39,387 bases of DNA from Hyunsoonleella aestuarii (GTDB taxonomy: Bacteria; Bacteroidota; Bacteroidia; Flavobacteriales; Flavobacteriaceae). The DNA lies in contig NZ_VAWB01000004.1 in the NCBI RefSeq assembly GCF_006148925.1, positions 1 to 39,387 of the forward strand, given 5' to 3'. The notes beneath the pieces were generated by a model that made no database searches, was not told the DNA's origin, and saw nothing but the letters and a program-made list of their open reading frames with translations. Below are positions 1-10,000 of the stretch, piece after piece (the first letter of the stretch is position 1; each line of letters opens with the position of its first letter). The position numbers were made by a program, and so were the translations under genes.

Positions 1-436
1 AGTTATAAGTTCCAGCAGTTAGATTAGTTGTTAGATCACCAGAATAAGTCAAAGTTCCAGTTCCTCCGCTTGAAGCTAAGGTTACTGTTCCTAATTCTCC
101 AAAACATTGTGGATCGTTTGCTGTGGCAGTAAATGTAATATCTGATGGTTCCCCAACAGTAATATTCAATTCAGAGTCCGTTCCGTTAGATCCTGTAACG
201 GTAATGTTATAATTTCCAGGAATTAAATCTGAAATATCCTCAATACTAGCCGTAAAACTACTTGGACCAGTCCAAGCATAAGTTATTGGGATTGTAAAAC
301 CACTTATTGTTATATCAATAGCACCATCACTCCCTCCATTACAAGAAACATCAGAAATCGATACATTGTCAATTGATTGTCCAAATGTAATTAAGGTGGT
401 AAGTAAGAATGCTGATAAAAAGTAAAATTTCTTCAT
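1..436 (-). CDS. SprB-repeat-type secreted surface protein (N-terminal part, gene runs off the window)
   Basis: The reverse strand is open from an ATG at 436 to base 1, giving 145 codons with no stop, so only the N-terminus is here. It starts with a typical signal peptide (MKKFYFLSAFLLTTLITFGQ). The mature part is rich in Gly, Thr, Ser and Asn and contains two copies of an Ig-like unit with the pattern 'V.C.GGSDGAIDI...YAW' and 'Y.ITVTGSNG', which resembles the SprB repeat of Flavobacterium gliding adhesins. Proteins of this kind are usually large, exported by the type IX secretion system, and end in a type B sorting domain; that end is outside the window, so the export route is inferred. No operon partner is visible. 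Confidence 0.75.
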   Translation of the reverse strand, partial: MKKFYFLSAFLLTTLITFGQSIDNVSISDVSCNGGSDGAIDITISGFTIPITYAWTGPSSFTASIEDISDLIPGNYNITVTGSNGTDSELNITVGEPSDITFTATANDPQCFGELGTVTLASSGGTGTLTYSGDLTTNLTAGTYN

Positions 437-584
437 AAACAGTTAATTTTAGGGCATTACACTAACTAAATAATAGCCATAACTAAAGCGTTTAAGCTAA
501 AGTTAAAGTCTATTTTTAGTTCAAAGTGCTATTAACCAATTTAATGAGGGAAAGTGTAAAATTATTACTACTCTCTACTAATTA

Positions 585-592
585 CAAAAATA
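585..592 (-). promoter_or_regulatory. Candidate Bacteroidota -7 element for the SprB-like gene
   Basis: On the reverse strand the sequence reads TATTTTTG, a match to the Bacteroidota -7 consensus TAnnTTTG. It lies about 150 bases before the ATG at 436. No clear -33 TTG is placed 17-23 bases upstream, and the region is AT-rich, so a chance match is possible. Confidence 0.35.
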
Positions 593-840
593 CTCGTTGA
601 AATACCTTAATAATCTTTTGTAGGTCGTTATAAAATTTCACGTTGGATTAATGATGCTTAATCTAATGTAAAACAGTAAGTTAAAATAAAAATTAACCTA
701 AAATCGTAAACATTTTCTAATAACTATAAATTTATTGGGACGAATATATGATAAAATTTTAAAAACATCTATGAAACGCAAAAAAAATCGATGAAATACA
801 CAGTTTATTCATAGAAGCAACAATTTAGGAAAGATAGATT

Positions 841-882
841 GATTGATAAAACCCGTGTTAATTAACCCAAGTTTTATCAATC
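841..882 (-). terminator. Long inverted repeat downstream of the T9SS protein gene, likely terminator
   Basis: A perfect 12-base inverted repeat (GATTGATAAAAC at 841-852 and its complement at 871-882) lies 18 bases past the stop codon of the leftward gene ending at 900. Its interior contains a second palindrome, GTTAATTAAC. In the direction of transcription only a weak T-rich stretch follows, so it is a hairpin with a poor U-tract; it could work as a terminator or as a 3' stabilising structure. Confidence 0.55.
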
Positions 883-899
883 TTTAATAAACAAATAAC

Positions 900-1751
900 C
901 TATAGTACTAATTTTTTTCTGAGTACGGCTTTAGTATCATTGTCAATTACTTGAATTATGTAGATACCACTCGAAAGTGAATCTGCATTAATGGTAGTAG
1001 TACGCCCTTCAAGTTGGCCATTTAAAACTTTTTTCCCGCTAATATCCAATATGGAGTATGAGGTTCTATTTGGGATATTAAAAAGAGCAATGCTTTTATT
1101 TAATCCGATTATTTTGGCTTTAGAAAAAGCAACATCTTTATCACTTAATGTAATTTGTTCTCCAGCTATTATAGATGCCTCTGGTGTTGGGTTAAAGCCA
1201 TGATCCTTGATAAGCCAATTTCCAGCAGGGGTTTCAGATTTTGAGATTCTAATCCATCCATAATGGAATGTATCGGTCGATTCAATTTTAAATCTTACAC
1301 CAATATATCTATCTGCACCATTTAAACCACACCATTGTGAGTTTGGATAAGCACCACTATAAACACAATTATTATAACTAATGGTGCCATTGTCATTCAT
1401 CCAGGAATTGGGAGGAGTAGGGCCTATTACGGCACTTTGACTAAGCGCAGAGACATAATTAATATTGAAAGGAGTAGTAACCTTAATACCTAAAACACTC
1501 GCACTAGGGTCTTGGATGTTAATAGCCAAATATGGAACAGAAGCTTCATGTTGTATTTGAAAATCAACATCCATATCACCATTTTCTTCATTCATCCTTA
1601 CGTCATACGTTAGATCCGGTCCGCCATAATCTGGAGCAACATCAAAATAACCAATTTGTCCTTCAACATTTGAAATTCCCATAATTGCAGCAGACAATGC
1701 TCCATATTGCGTTAAGCGTTTTTTTAATTGAGGTTGGATCGTTTTTTTCAT
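900..1751 (-). CDS. Secreted protein with C-terminal type IX secretion (type A) sorting domain
   Basis: This 283-residue protein starts with a basic stretch and a short hydrophobic segment (residues about 15-32) that can act as a signal peptide. The last ~75 residues have the form of the Por secretion C-terminal sorting domain: a 'YSILDISGKKVLNGQL' strand, then 'INADSLSSGIYIIQV' and a Lys-rich end finishing KKLVL. The middle carries a 'YGWIRIS....GNWLIKDHGFNPTPEASIIAGE' block seen in many T9SS and PEP-CTERM surface proteins of unknown role. By family knowledge it would cross the outer membrane through T9SS and be anchored or released after cleavage of the sorting domain. What it binds or does is unknown. 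It is transcribed alone, with a hairpin after its stop. Confidence 0.8.
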   Translation of the reverse strand: MKKTIQPQLKKRLTQYGALSAAIMGISNVEGQIGYFDVAPDYGGPDLTYDVRMNEENGDMDVDFQIQHEASVPYLAINIQDPSASVLGIKVTTPFNINYVSALSQSAVIGPTPPNSWMNDNGTISYNNCVYSGAYPNSQWCGLNGADRYIGVRFKIESTDTFHYGWIRISKSETPAGNWLIKDHGFNPTPEASIIAGEQITLSDKDVAFSKAKIIGLNKSIALFNIPNRTSYSILDISGKKVLNGQLEGRTTTINADSLSSGIYIIQVIDNDTKAVLRKKLVL

Positions 1752-1801
1752 AAGCTTATTAATTGCTTTAATTATTTGGTAATACTATCTATGTATGTAT
1801 A

Positions 1802-1820
1802 TTTAGATTCTAAATTTAGA
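1802..1820. repeat. Overlapping palindromes in the divergent spacer
   Basis: TTTAGA-T-TCTAAA (1802-1814) overlaps the perfect 12-base palindrome TCTAAATTTAGA (1809-1820). They sit midway in the 104-base spacer between the leftward secreted-protein gene and the rightward small gene at 1856, where a dual operator could lie. AT-rich palindromes arise easily by chance, so function is only suggested by position. Confidence 0.3.
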
Positions 1821-1855
1821 TATTAAAAGTTTAATATCCAACCCAATTTGAATTA

Positions 1856-1996
1856 ATGAAAGAATTAACCGATGAAATAGAGATTTATACTATAACAAAA
1901 AAAGGATCACTCGGTCTTTTGGCATATGGAGATGTTGGTTTACGAGCTTGGAGAAAAATAAGAGATAAACTAGGCGATGAGCAAAAAGACGAGTAA
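1856..1996 (+). CDS. Small 46-residue protein overlapping the start of the phosphodiesterase fusion gene
   Basis: An ATG at 1856 opens a 46-codon frame ending TAA at 1994-1996. It begins MKELTDEIEIYTITKKG, continues with a compact hydrophobic part (SLGLLAYGDVGLRAWRKI) and ends in a charged tail (RDKLGDEQKDE). Its last 20 bases overlap the first codons of the next gene in another frame, so the two are probably translationally coupled. The balanced composition with no rare-codon clusters looks coding, but I do not recognise the family. The 'GLLAYGDVGLRAWRK' segment could be a short amphipathic or membrane-touching helix. It is the only frame that explains the stretch between the divergent spacer and the start at 1977. 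A chance open frame of this length is possible. Confidence 0.55.
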   Translation: MKELTDEIEIYTITKKGSLGLLAYGDVGLRAWRKIRDKLGDEQKDE

Positions 1997-4505
1997 TAAA
2001 ATTTTATTGATTGGTTGGGACGCTGCAGATTGGCAAATTATCTACCCTTTATTGGCTAAAGGCGAAATGCCAGCATTACAATCGTTAATTAAAAAAGGGG
2101 TTTATGGTAATATGAATACGATGAACCCTCCTTTTTCTCCTATGTTATGGTCATCTGTAGCTACTGGCAAAACACCAGATAAACATGGTGTTTTAGGTTT
2201 TATTGAATTAATGCCAAATTTAAAAGGGATTCGACCAGTAACTGCACATTCTAGAAAGTCTAAAGCTATTTGGAATATTTTGCATCATGAAGGTTATAAA
2301 AGTAATGTGGTAGGTTGGTGGCCAAGTTTTCCAGCCGAACCTATTAACGGGTGCATGGTAACCGATAAATTTCAAAAAACTAAAAAAACCAAAGAAGGAC
2401 TAGCAGCAATTACAAAGGGAGTCTTACACCCTGAAGAGTTGAAAAATGAAATGAAAGATTTAAGATTGTTTCCTGAAGAGATTACAGAAGCACATATATT
2501 ACCTTTTATGCCTAAGGCGAGTTCGATTGATCAAGAAAATGATAGAGGTCTAATCTCGTTTTCCAAAATGATTTCAGAAAATGTTTCTTTGCATTCAGCT
2601 TCTACTAATTTATTACGTAAAACAGAATGGGATTTTATGGCTATATATTATGATTTAATTGATCATTTTTGTCATGCTTATATGAAATTTCACCCACCTA
2701 AGTTAAAGCGTGTTCCTCAAAATTTATTTGATATATATAAAGATAATGTCGTGGGAGCCTATCGCTTTCAGGATATGATGTTGGGTCGCACATTAGAATT
2801 AATTGACGATGATACCACTGTAATTGTTATGTCAGATCATGGATACGAATCAAGACATAAGCGTATTTTAAAAATGCCAAAATATCCGGCAGCACCATCT
2901 TTAGAACATAGGCAATTTGGGATTTTTGTTGCAGCTGGACCGAATATAAAAAAGAATGAAAAAATATTTGGACTAAATTTAGTTGATATAGCTCCAACTA
3001 TCTTGCACATGTATAATTTACCAGTAGGTAAAGATATGGATGGGAGAGTGGCTTTAGATATTTTTGAGAACCCACAAAAACCTAAATATATTAATAGTTG
3101 GGAAGAAGTTAAAGGTGATTTTGGACAGCATAATAATAATAATAATGAAGGAATTGACCAGTTTACGGACCAAGAGACTATGCAACAGCTTGTAGATTTG
3201 GGCTATATTGAGCGACCAGACGAAAAAATTGAAACAGCTATTTTAAAAACCAAATGTGATTTAAAGCATAATTTGGCAAGAGTATATATAGGAAAAAAAG
3301 AGTTTAATAAAGCAAAAGAAATATTATTAGAATTGATTGAGGCAAAACCCCCTGTAGACACAGTGCCTTTTTATATGGACTTATTAACAGTAAACCTTAA
3401 ACTGAAATTGTTTAATGAGGCAGATTTGACTTTGATAAAACTAAAATCTTTAGACAAAAAATTTGAAATATCTACACACATCGCAGAATCAAGAATCTTA
3501 CTGGCAAATGGTAAGGATAAAAAGGCTCTAAATGTTTTGTTGAAAGCGTCTAAAAAGCAACCTAGTTCGTTACTTTGGTACGAAATAGGTAATATTTATA
3601 TGAATATAGATAACCTTGAAAGAGCAAAATCTGCTTTTTTTAATGCGTTATCTATTGAGCAGGATATTCCAAGAGTGCATCAAGCATTAGCGGAGACATT
3701 ATTGAGGTTAGATGATTTAGAAGAAGCTGTAGATCATGCTTTGATAAGTATAGAATTAAATAAATTTTTCTATGCCGCTCATTATACATTAGGTAGGGTT
3801 TTAGAAAAACTAGGTGATTTAGAGAACGCTAAGGCTGCTTTCGAGACTGCCTCTAGACTTGCCCCAGAAACATATCATAGATCTGAAAAAGCGATAGAGA
3901 ATATTAGCAGTAAAACTGAAGATTTGCAAGAAGGCAAAAATAAATATCACGAAAATCAAATTGTGATTGTATCTGGTTTACCAAGGTCGGGAACGTCATT
4001 AATGATGCAAATGTTAAATCAAGGCGGCATGGATACATTAACAGATAATAAAAGACAATCAGATATTTCGAATCCCAAAGGATATTATGAATTTAAACCA
4101 GTAATGGCTATACATAAAGATAATACATGGTTAAAAGAAGCTCAAAACAAATCCGTAAAAGTCGTTGCGCCGTTACTTAAATTTTTGGATCCCAAATATC
4201 GTTATAAAGTTATTTTTATGAATAGAGATTTAACCGAAATTATTAAATCGCAACAAAAAATGATTGGTCGAGATACTGAAAATTTACCAATAACGTTGTT
4301 CGAAGCATTTAAGAAACAATTAAAAAATGTGGAAACTTGGAATGATAAAGAACCAGGTGTTGAAATTTTATATGTTGATTATAAAGAAGTATTAGATAAT
4401 TCAGAAGCTATTATAGCTAAGGTAAAGAATTTTGTTGGTGTCGAACTGAACTCAGCTGAGATGTTAAAACCTATAGATAAATCTCTTTATAGAAATAAGG
4501 TATAA
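1977..4505 (+). CDS. Type I phosphodiesterase / alkaline-phosphatase-superfamily protein fused to TPR repeats and a sulfotransferase-like domain
   Basis: This 842-residue protein has three parts. Residues ~8-380 form an alkaline-phosphatase-superfamily phosphodiesterase: metal ligand D15 in 'IGWDAADW', probable nucleophile S54 in 'NPPFSPMLW', 'TGKTPDKHGV', D229/H233 in 'DHFCH', D287/H288 in 'SDHG' and H311 in 'EHRQFGIF'. Residues ~420-640 are helical TPR-like repeats. Residues ~660-842 start with GLPRSGTS (667-674), the 5'-phosphosulfate-binding loop of the sulfotransferase/P-loop fold. There is no signal peptide, so it should be cytoplasmic. The phosphodiesterase motifs are complete, so this half is probably active; substrate unknown. 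The combination suggests modification of a glycan or lipid carrier, but that is inference. It follows the small gene at 1856 with a 20-base overlap, and a beta-helix gene lies 54 bases downstream. Confidence 0.8.
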   Translation: MSKKTSNKILLIGWDAADWQIIYPLLAKGEMPALQSLIKKGVYGNMNTMNPPFSPMLWSSVATGKTPDKHGVLGFIELMPNLKGIRPVTAHSRKSKAIWNILHHEGYKSNVVGWWPSFPAEPINGCMVTDKFQKTKKTKEGLAAITKGVLHPEELKNEMKDLRLFPEEITEAHILPFMPKASSIDQENDRGLISFSKMISENVSLHSASTNLLRKTEWDFMAIYYDLIDHFCHAYMKFHPPKLKRVPQNLFDIYKDNVVGAYRFQDMMLGRTLELIDDDTTVIVMSDHGYESRHKRILKMPKYPAAPSLEHRQFGIFVAAGPNIKKNEKIFGLNLVDIAPTILHMYNLPVGKDMDGRVALDIFENPQKPKYINSWEEVKGDFGQHNNNNNEGIDQFTDQETMQQLVDLGYIERPDEKIETAILKTKCDLKHNLARVYIGKKEFNKAKEILLELIEAKPPVDTVPFYMDLLTVNLKLKLFNEADLTLIKLKSLDKKFEISTHIAESRILLANGKDKKALNVLLKASKKQPSSLLWYEIGNIYMNIDNLERAKSAFFNALSIEQDIPRVHQALAETLLRLDDLEEAVDHALISIELNKFFYAAHYTLGRVLEKLGDLENAKAAFETASRLAPETYHRSEKAIENISSKTEDLQEGKNKYHENQIVIVSGLPRSGTSLMMQMLNQGGMDTLTDNKRQSDISNPKGYYEFKPVMAIHKDNTWLKEAQNKSVKVVAPLLKFLDPKYRYKVIFMNRDLTEIIKSQQKMIGRDTENLPITLFEAFKKQLKNVETWNDKEPGVEILYVDYKEVLDNSEAIIAKVKNFVGVELNSAEMLKPIDKSLYRNKV

Positions 4506-4559
4506 AAAAGTATTCATATTGAATTTTTATTTGGTACAATAATTGTTTTTATTCTATAT

Positions 4560-6179
4560 ATGAAACACCTTTACATTTTTATAGCAATCACTTTTTTTCA
4601 GTTACAGCTATTGGCTCAAAAAGAGTTTCATGTATTTCCGAAGGATGATAAAAATAACCCTGGTAAATCAATAGGGACTGGGAGTTTAGAGAATCCTTGG
4701 GATTTACAAACGGCACTTAGTCAAAATCCTCAAGTGGTCAATGGCGGTGATGTTATCTGGCTGCATGAAGGCGTTTATAATGGTCGTTATATTAGCGTAT
4801 TACGGAGTACAATAGCTAGTAAATATATAACCGTAGCAGCATTTAAAAAAGATAAAGTGATTTTAAATGGGAATGTAGTTTCAAACAAAAAAGCAGTATT
4901 GACCATTCAAGGGAACAATGTAATTTTTAAAGACTTTGAGATTACATGGTTAGGTGAGTTTTCTAGAATAAAAGGAAAAGGTGATTTTCAAAAAGTTAAC
5001 GGTATCACTCATACTAAGGGAGGTGCAGATTGTAAATTAATTAATTTAGTTATACACAATAATCCCGGAGGGGGAATTGGCTCTTGGAGGCAAACGAACG
5101 GAAGTTTAATTTCTCATTGTATTATTTATAGTAATGGTTTTGTAGATGAAAAGGGAAAAGCTTTTGGAGCAGGAATGTACGTGCAAAATGAAGGTAATAA
5201 AACACGTTTAATAAAAAATAACATCATCTTTAATAATTATTACAAGGGTGTTGAAATATGGTCAGCAAATATAAAAGCAAATAAAGATTATGTAAAAAAC
5301 ATAACTTTAGATAATAATGTAATATTCAATAGTGGTTTACCGTCTGGAGATAGAACCGTCGATAACATAATTCTTGCTACAGATGATAGGAACGGAATAA
5401 ATATTGCCAAAAATATTACTATAAAGAATAATATACTTTACCATAATACTGATTATAAAAAAAATCAGGTAAATGGAGATGCAGCCTCATTAACTATTGG
5501 TTTTCATGGCAATGCACCAGTACAAAATGTTAGCATTAACAATAATACCATACTCGGAAGAAATAATGCCTTAAGAATCTTGCATGCTAATTCGTTGAGT
5601 TTTATAAAAAACAAAATTTATAGTGGTTATGTTTTTTTAAACCCATCGTTTTTTAAAAATAATAAACCTTCAAAATGGACTTTTAAAGATAATTTATACT
5701 ATACAAAAAATAAAAAGACCTTTAGAGTTGATAAAAATATTAGTTATAACCTTGGCGAATGGAAAACTAATTTCAATTTTGACGCCGGTAGTAATTGGAA
5801 ACATATTAAATCATTTGAATTAAAGGGGGTTTTAGACATTACCCAAAATGAATACAAACCAAATTTATTTAGAGTGACTCTTTTTAGTAAAGAAGGAAAG
5901 GATGTTAAAGTAGACTTCTCCAGTTTTAAACTTAATGCTGGTACTAGTTATAAAATTATAGATATTGAAAACAGAAAAGAAGTTTTAAAAACAGGAAAGC
6001 TAGATAACTCTAATCAAATTAACGTTCCTATGAGTGACTTAAGTTTTGAAAAACCACTTCATAACTCTGAAGCTCAAAAAACCTTGAACAATTTTGGTGT
6101 TTTTATAGTTGAATTTGAAAGAGCTGAAAAGAAAAAAAGAAAAACATTTTTCGGAAAACTCTTCGGGTGGTTGTTTTAG
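4560..6179 (+). CDS. Secreted right-handed parallel beta-helix protein
   Basis: This 539-residue protein has a clear signal peptide (MKHLYIFIAITFFQLQLLAQ). Residues ~120-380 contain many short 'NN.I..N...I.I' units typical of parallel beta-helices of the pectate-lyase/right-handed beta-helix type. The opening 'FHVFPKDDKNNPGKSIGTGSL' and 'PWDLQTAL' resemble the entry segment of polysaccharide-binding or lyase beta-helix proteins, but I cannot point to catalytic residues. A beta-sandwich-like region follows. The C-terminus is odd: a strongly basic, then hydrophobic tail (AEKKKRKTFFGKLFGWLF). No T9SS domain is visible. It is probably co-transcribed with the fusion gene upstream, and its stop overlaps that of convergent ftsE by four bases. 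Confidence 0.7.
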   Translation: MKHLYIFIAITFFQLQLLAQKEFHVFPKDDKNNPGKSIGTGSLENPWDLQTALSQNPQVVNGGDVIWLHEGVYNGRYISVLRSTIASKYITVAAFKKDKVILNGNVVSNKKAVLTIQGNNVIFKDFEITWLGEFSRIKGKGDFQKVNGITHTKGGADCKLINLVIHNNPGGGIGSWRQTNGSLISHCIIYSNGFVDEKGKAFGAGMYVQNEGNKTRLIKNNIIFNNYYKGVEIWSANIKANKDYVKNITLDNNVIFNSGLPSGDRTVDNIILATDDRNGINIAKNITIKNNILYHNTDYKKNQVNGDAASLTIGFHGNAPVQNVSINNNTILGRNNALRILHANSLSFIKNKIYSGYVFLNPSFFKNNKPSKWTFKDNLYYTKNKKTFRVDKNISYNLGEWKTNFNFDAGSNWKHIKSFELKGVLDITQNEYKPNLFRVTLFSKEGKDVKVDFSSFKLNAGTSYKIIDIENRKEVLKTGKLDNSNQINVPMSDLSFEKPLHNSEAQKTLNNFGVFIVEFERAEKKKRKTFFGKLFGWLF

Positions 6180-6859
6180 GGCTTTCTTTGTACCACCTCA
6201 TAAACCTGATTCTCATCACATTTCAATGTTTTACTAGGGTATTTAAGTAGTAAAGCATAGTCATGTGTAGCCATTAAAATAGTATTACCGTTCTTATTAA
6301 TGTCCTGTAATACCTCCATGACTTCCACACTGGTTTGCGGATCTAAATTACCTGTGGGCTCGTCCGCAAGAATAAGTTCGGGGTTATTAAGTAATGCTCT
6401 AGCTATTGCGACCCGTTGTTGTTCACCTCCAGAGAGTTCATGTGGAAACTTAAAACCTTTTGTTTTCATATCTACTTTAGTTAAAACTTCTTCAACTTTA
6501 GTATTCATTTCATTTTTGTCCTTCCAACCAGTTGCTTTTAATACGAATAATAAATTATCATTGATGGTTCTATCATTCAGAAGTTTGAAATCTTGAAATA
6601 CCACACCTAGTTTGCGTCTTAAAAAGGGAATGTCCTTTTCTTTCAGTGTTTTTAAATTGTAATCTACAATATAACCTTCTCCTTCAGTTAAAGGTAAATC
6701 ACCATAAAGTGTTTTCATAAAACTACTTTTACCAGTTCCTGTTTTACCAATTAAGTAAACAAACTCACCTTGATTAATTTCAACATTAACGTTCGAAAGG
6801 ACTAAACTGTCACCTTGATAAATAGCAGCGTCTTTTAGTTTTAGTATGGGATCAGGCAT
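6176..6859 (-). CDS. ftsE: Cell division ATP-binding protein FtsE
   Basis: This is a 227-residue ABC ATPase. It has a Walker A motif GKTGTGKS (residues 38-45), a Q-loop region 'VFQDFKLL', the signature LSGGEQQR, Walker B LILADEPT and the switch His in 'ATHDY'. Length and the opening 'DPILKLKDAAIYQGD' match FtsE of Bacteroidota, which pairs with FtsX at the inner membrane to couple septation to peptidoglycan hydrolysis. ftsX is not adjacent, which is usual in this phylum, so the assignment rests on sequence. A lipoprotein-release ATPase of the LolD type is the main alternative. It is transcribed alone leftward, and its TAA shares bases with the TAG of the convergent beta-helix gene. Confidence 0.85.
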   Translation of the reverse strand: MPDPILKLKDAAIYQGDSLVLSNVNVEINQGEFVYLIGKTGTGKSSFMKTLYGDLPLTEGEGYIVDYNLKTLKEKDIPFLRRKLGVVFQDFKLLNDRTINDNLLFVLKATGWKDKNEMNTKVEEVLTKVDMKTKGFKFPHELSGGEQQRVAIARALLNNPELILADEPTGNLDPQTSVEVMEVLQDINKNGNTILMATHDYALLLKYPSKTLKCDENQVYEVVQRKP

Positions 6860-7031
6860 AAAAAGAATACAATTTTTTTAGAGTGTCGTAAAAGTATTAT
6901 TTAAAAGTTGAAAGTGAAAACTAAACGTGAAAAGTTTAAAATAAGTACAACGTGATTTATAATTTTTTCAGTTTTAATAACTCGGTTTATAATTATGGCA
7001 CGATTATTACGTTATAAGATTCATATTAAAT

Positions 7032-7039
7032 TATCTTTG
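7032..7039 (+). promoter_or_regulatory. -7 promoter element for the TPR/outer-membrane barrel operon
   Basis: TATCTTTG matches the TAnnTTTG consensus of Bacteroidota housekeeping promoters and lies 26 bases before the ATG at 7066. No strong TTG is found at -33. Position directly before a long operon supports it. Confidence 0.6.
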
Positions 7040-7065
7040 ATTTCAATTAAAAAAACGAATCGTTA

Positions 7066-10000
7066 ATGACTATAAAAAATATTGTAGCGCTTTTGTTAGC
7101 AACGACTTTCAGCTTTCAAGTTTTAGCCCAACAATCGGCAGCCTATACTAGTAATTTAGTTGATTACCAAAAAGCTTTATCCCTTTATAATAACCAGCAA
7201 TATCTTGCTGCACAATCTTTGTTTAGAAATGTCAAAAAAACGGCAAATGAAGAAGTTTTACTATCTGATTGTGCTTATTATATCGCTAATTGTGCGGTAC
7301 GATTGAATCAGCAAAATGCAGATGGATTGGTTGAGGATTTTGTGAAAGATTACCCAACGAGCACAAAAAGAAATACCGCTTTTGTTGATGTTGGTGATTA
7401 CTATTTTGAAAACTCCAAATATGCACATGCCAAGAAATGGTATGATAAAGTGAATGAAAGCGCTCTAGGACGTAACGAAAGAGAAAAATTCTACTTTAAA
7501 AATGGTTATGCAGCGTTTTCAACAAAAAACTATCGTGAGGCTAAAAAGAATTTAAGTCGTGTTGAGAATTCACAGGAATATGGTTCTCAAGCTAAGTACT
7601 ATATTGGTTTTATGGCTTATGAAGGTGATGATTATGATAAGGCCAATGAATATTTCGATCAAGTAAGCGACCAAGAGCGCTATCAAGAAAAACTGTCGTA
7701 TTACCAAGCCGATTTAAATTTTAAGCTAGGCAATTTTGAAAAAGCGATTAAGTTAGCTGAGGATAGATTAGAAACAAGTGACGATACCGAAGTTTCTGAG
7801 CTATCTAAAATTATAGGAGAAAGTTATTTTAACTTAAAACAATATAAAGAGGCGATTCCATATTTAAAGGCTTATAAAGGTAAGAGAGGCAGGTGGAATA
7901 ACACCGATTTTTATCAATTAGGTTATGCTTATTACAAACAAGCCAATTATGATAATGCTATTTCCGAATTCAATAAAATAGTAGACGGAAGAAACGCTAT
8001 TGCACAAAATGCTTATTATCATTTAGGAGAAAGTTATATTAATCTTGATAAGAAACAAGAGGCATTAAATGCTTTTAAAAATGCTTCCGAAATGGATTTC
8101 GATTTGAAAATTCAGGAGGATGCGTGGTTAAATTATGCTAAAATTAGTTACGAAATTGGAAACCCTTATCAATCCGCGCCTCAGGTATTAGCTGGTTATT
8201 TAGATGAATACCCAAACACACCTTATAAAGAAGAAATAGAAACCCTATTAATTGATTCTTACATTACTTCTAAAAACTATAAAGAAGCACTCAAATTATT
8301 AGAAGGAAAAAAGAATTTTGAGAATAAAGTGGCTTACCAAAAAGTTGCTTTTTACAGAGGTATTGAATTGTATAATGAAACGCAATACCAAGAAGCTAGT
8401 TTGCTTTTTGATGAGTCTTTAAAAGAACCAAGAGATCCAAAATATACTGCTCGAACAACATTTTGGAAAGCAGAAACCGATTATAATTTAACGAATTATG
8501 AAGATGCCTTAATCGGATTTAAACAATTTCAGCAGCAAACTCATTCAGCATCAACTCCGGAATTTGAAAATATTGATTATAACTTGGCCTATACCTATTT
8601 CAAACAAAAAAATTATCCAAAGGCAACCGAATATTTCAATCAGTTTATACAAAACAAAAAAGAAGACAAAGTAAGATTAAATGACGCTTATTTGAGATTA
8701 GGCGATGGTCATTTTGTAACAAGTCAATACAGTAACGCCATAAATGCTTATGAAAGGGCCATAGCTTTAAATGAAATTGAATCAGACTATCCTTTCTTTC
8801 AAAAAGCTATAAGTGTTGGTTATTCGGGAAATTCATCAAAGAAAATCTCTGAACTGGAAACCTTTATTGAGTCTTACCCTAAATCGAAACTACGCGATGA
8901 CGCTATGTACGAATTGGGTAATTCTTATGTAAAAGCTAATGAAACGGATAAAGCAATGGCTATTTACAACCGTTTAAGCAACGAATATAGAATGAGTTCT
9001 TTTGTGCCCAAAGCATTATTGCGACAAGGATTGGTGTATTATAACGGGAATCAAAACGAACAGGCTTTGACTAAATTTAAGCGTGTGGCTGGAGATTATC
9101 CAGGAACACCAGAAGCGGTTCAGGCGGTTTCTACAGCACGATTAATCTATATTGATTTGGGTCGAGTAGATGATTATGCTGCTTGGGTGAGAACACTAGA
9201 TTATGTCGAGGTTACCGATGTTGATTTAGATAACGCCACTTACGAAGCTGCGGAGAAGCAGTATTTAGACAATAATACCGATAAGGCCATTAAGCAATTC
9301 AATGGTTATTTAAACGAATTTCCTAATGGTATTCATTCCTTACAATCGCATTTTTATTTAGCACAACTTTATTATAAGAAGGATTTATTGGGGAATGCAG
9401 CACCGCATTATAAGTATGTGGTTGAAGCCTCACAAAGCGAATATACCGAAGAAGCTTTATCAAGATTATCGCAATATTACTTAGAGAGTAAAGATTGGAA
9501 TCAAGCCACGCCTTTATTATTAAGATTGGAGCAGGAAGCCAGTTTTCCGCAGAATGTCATATTTGCGCAATCCAATTTAATGAAGGCAAATTATCAATTA
9601 GAAAACTATAATGATGCTGTGGCTTACGCCGAAAAAGTTCTAACTAATTCTAAAATTGATAATAAAATTAAGAGTGATGCTTACATCATTATAGCTCGTT
9701 CTGCTATTAAAACAGGTGATCAAGAAAAAGCCAAAGATGCTTATGCTAAAGTTCAAAAAGTAGCATCAGGAGAAACAGCGGCCGAGGCGTTATACTACAA
9801 TGCTTATTTTAAAAATAAAGAAGGTAAGCATGAGGCGTCTAACAAATCGGTGCAAAAACTTGCTAAAGATTTTTCAGGATATAAATATTACAGTGCCAAA
9901 GGTTTAGTGCTAATGGCTAAAAATTATGATGCTCTTGGAGATGCATTTCAAGCGACTTATATTTTGGAAAGCGTTATTGAAAACTTTAAGGAGTTTGATG

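Larger units (their letters stand above)
437..899. other. 463-base AT-rich intergenic region
   Basis: There is no credible coding region here; the few ATG-started frames are shorter than ten codons. It lies between two leftward genes, so it should contain the terminator of the right-hand gene (hairpin at 841-882) and the promoter of the left-hand one (a -7 like element at 585-592). The rest is low-complexity AT-rich sequence in which I see nothing specific. Confidence 0.6.
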
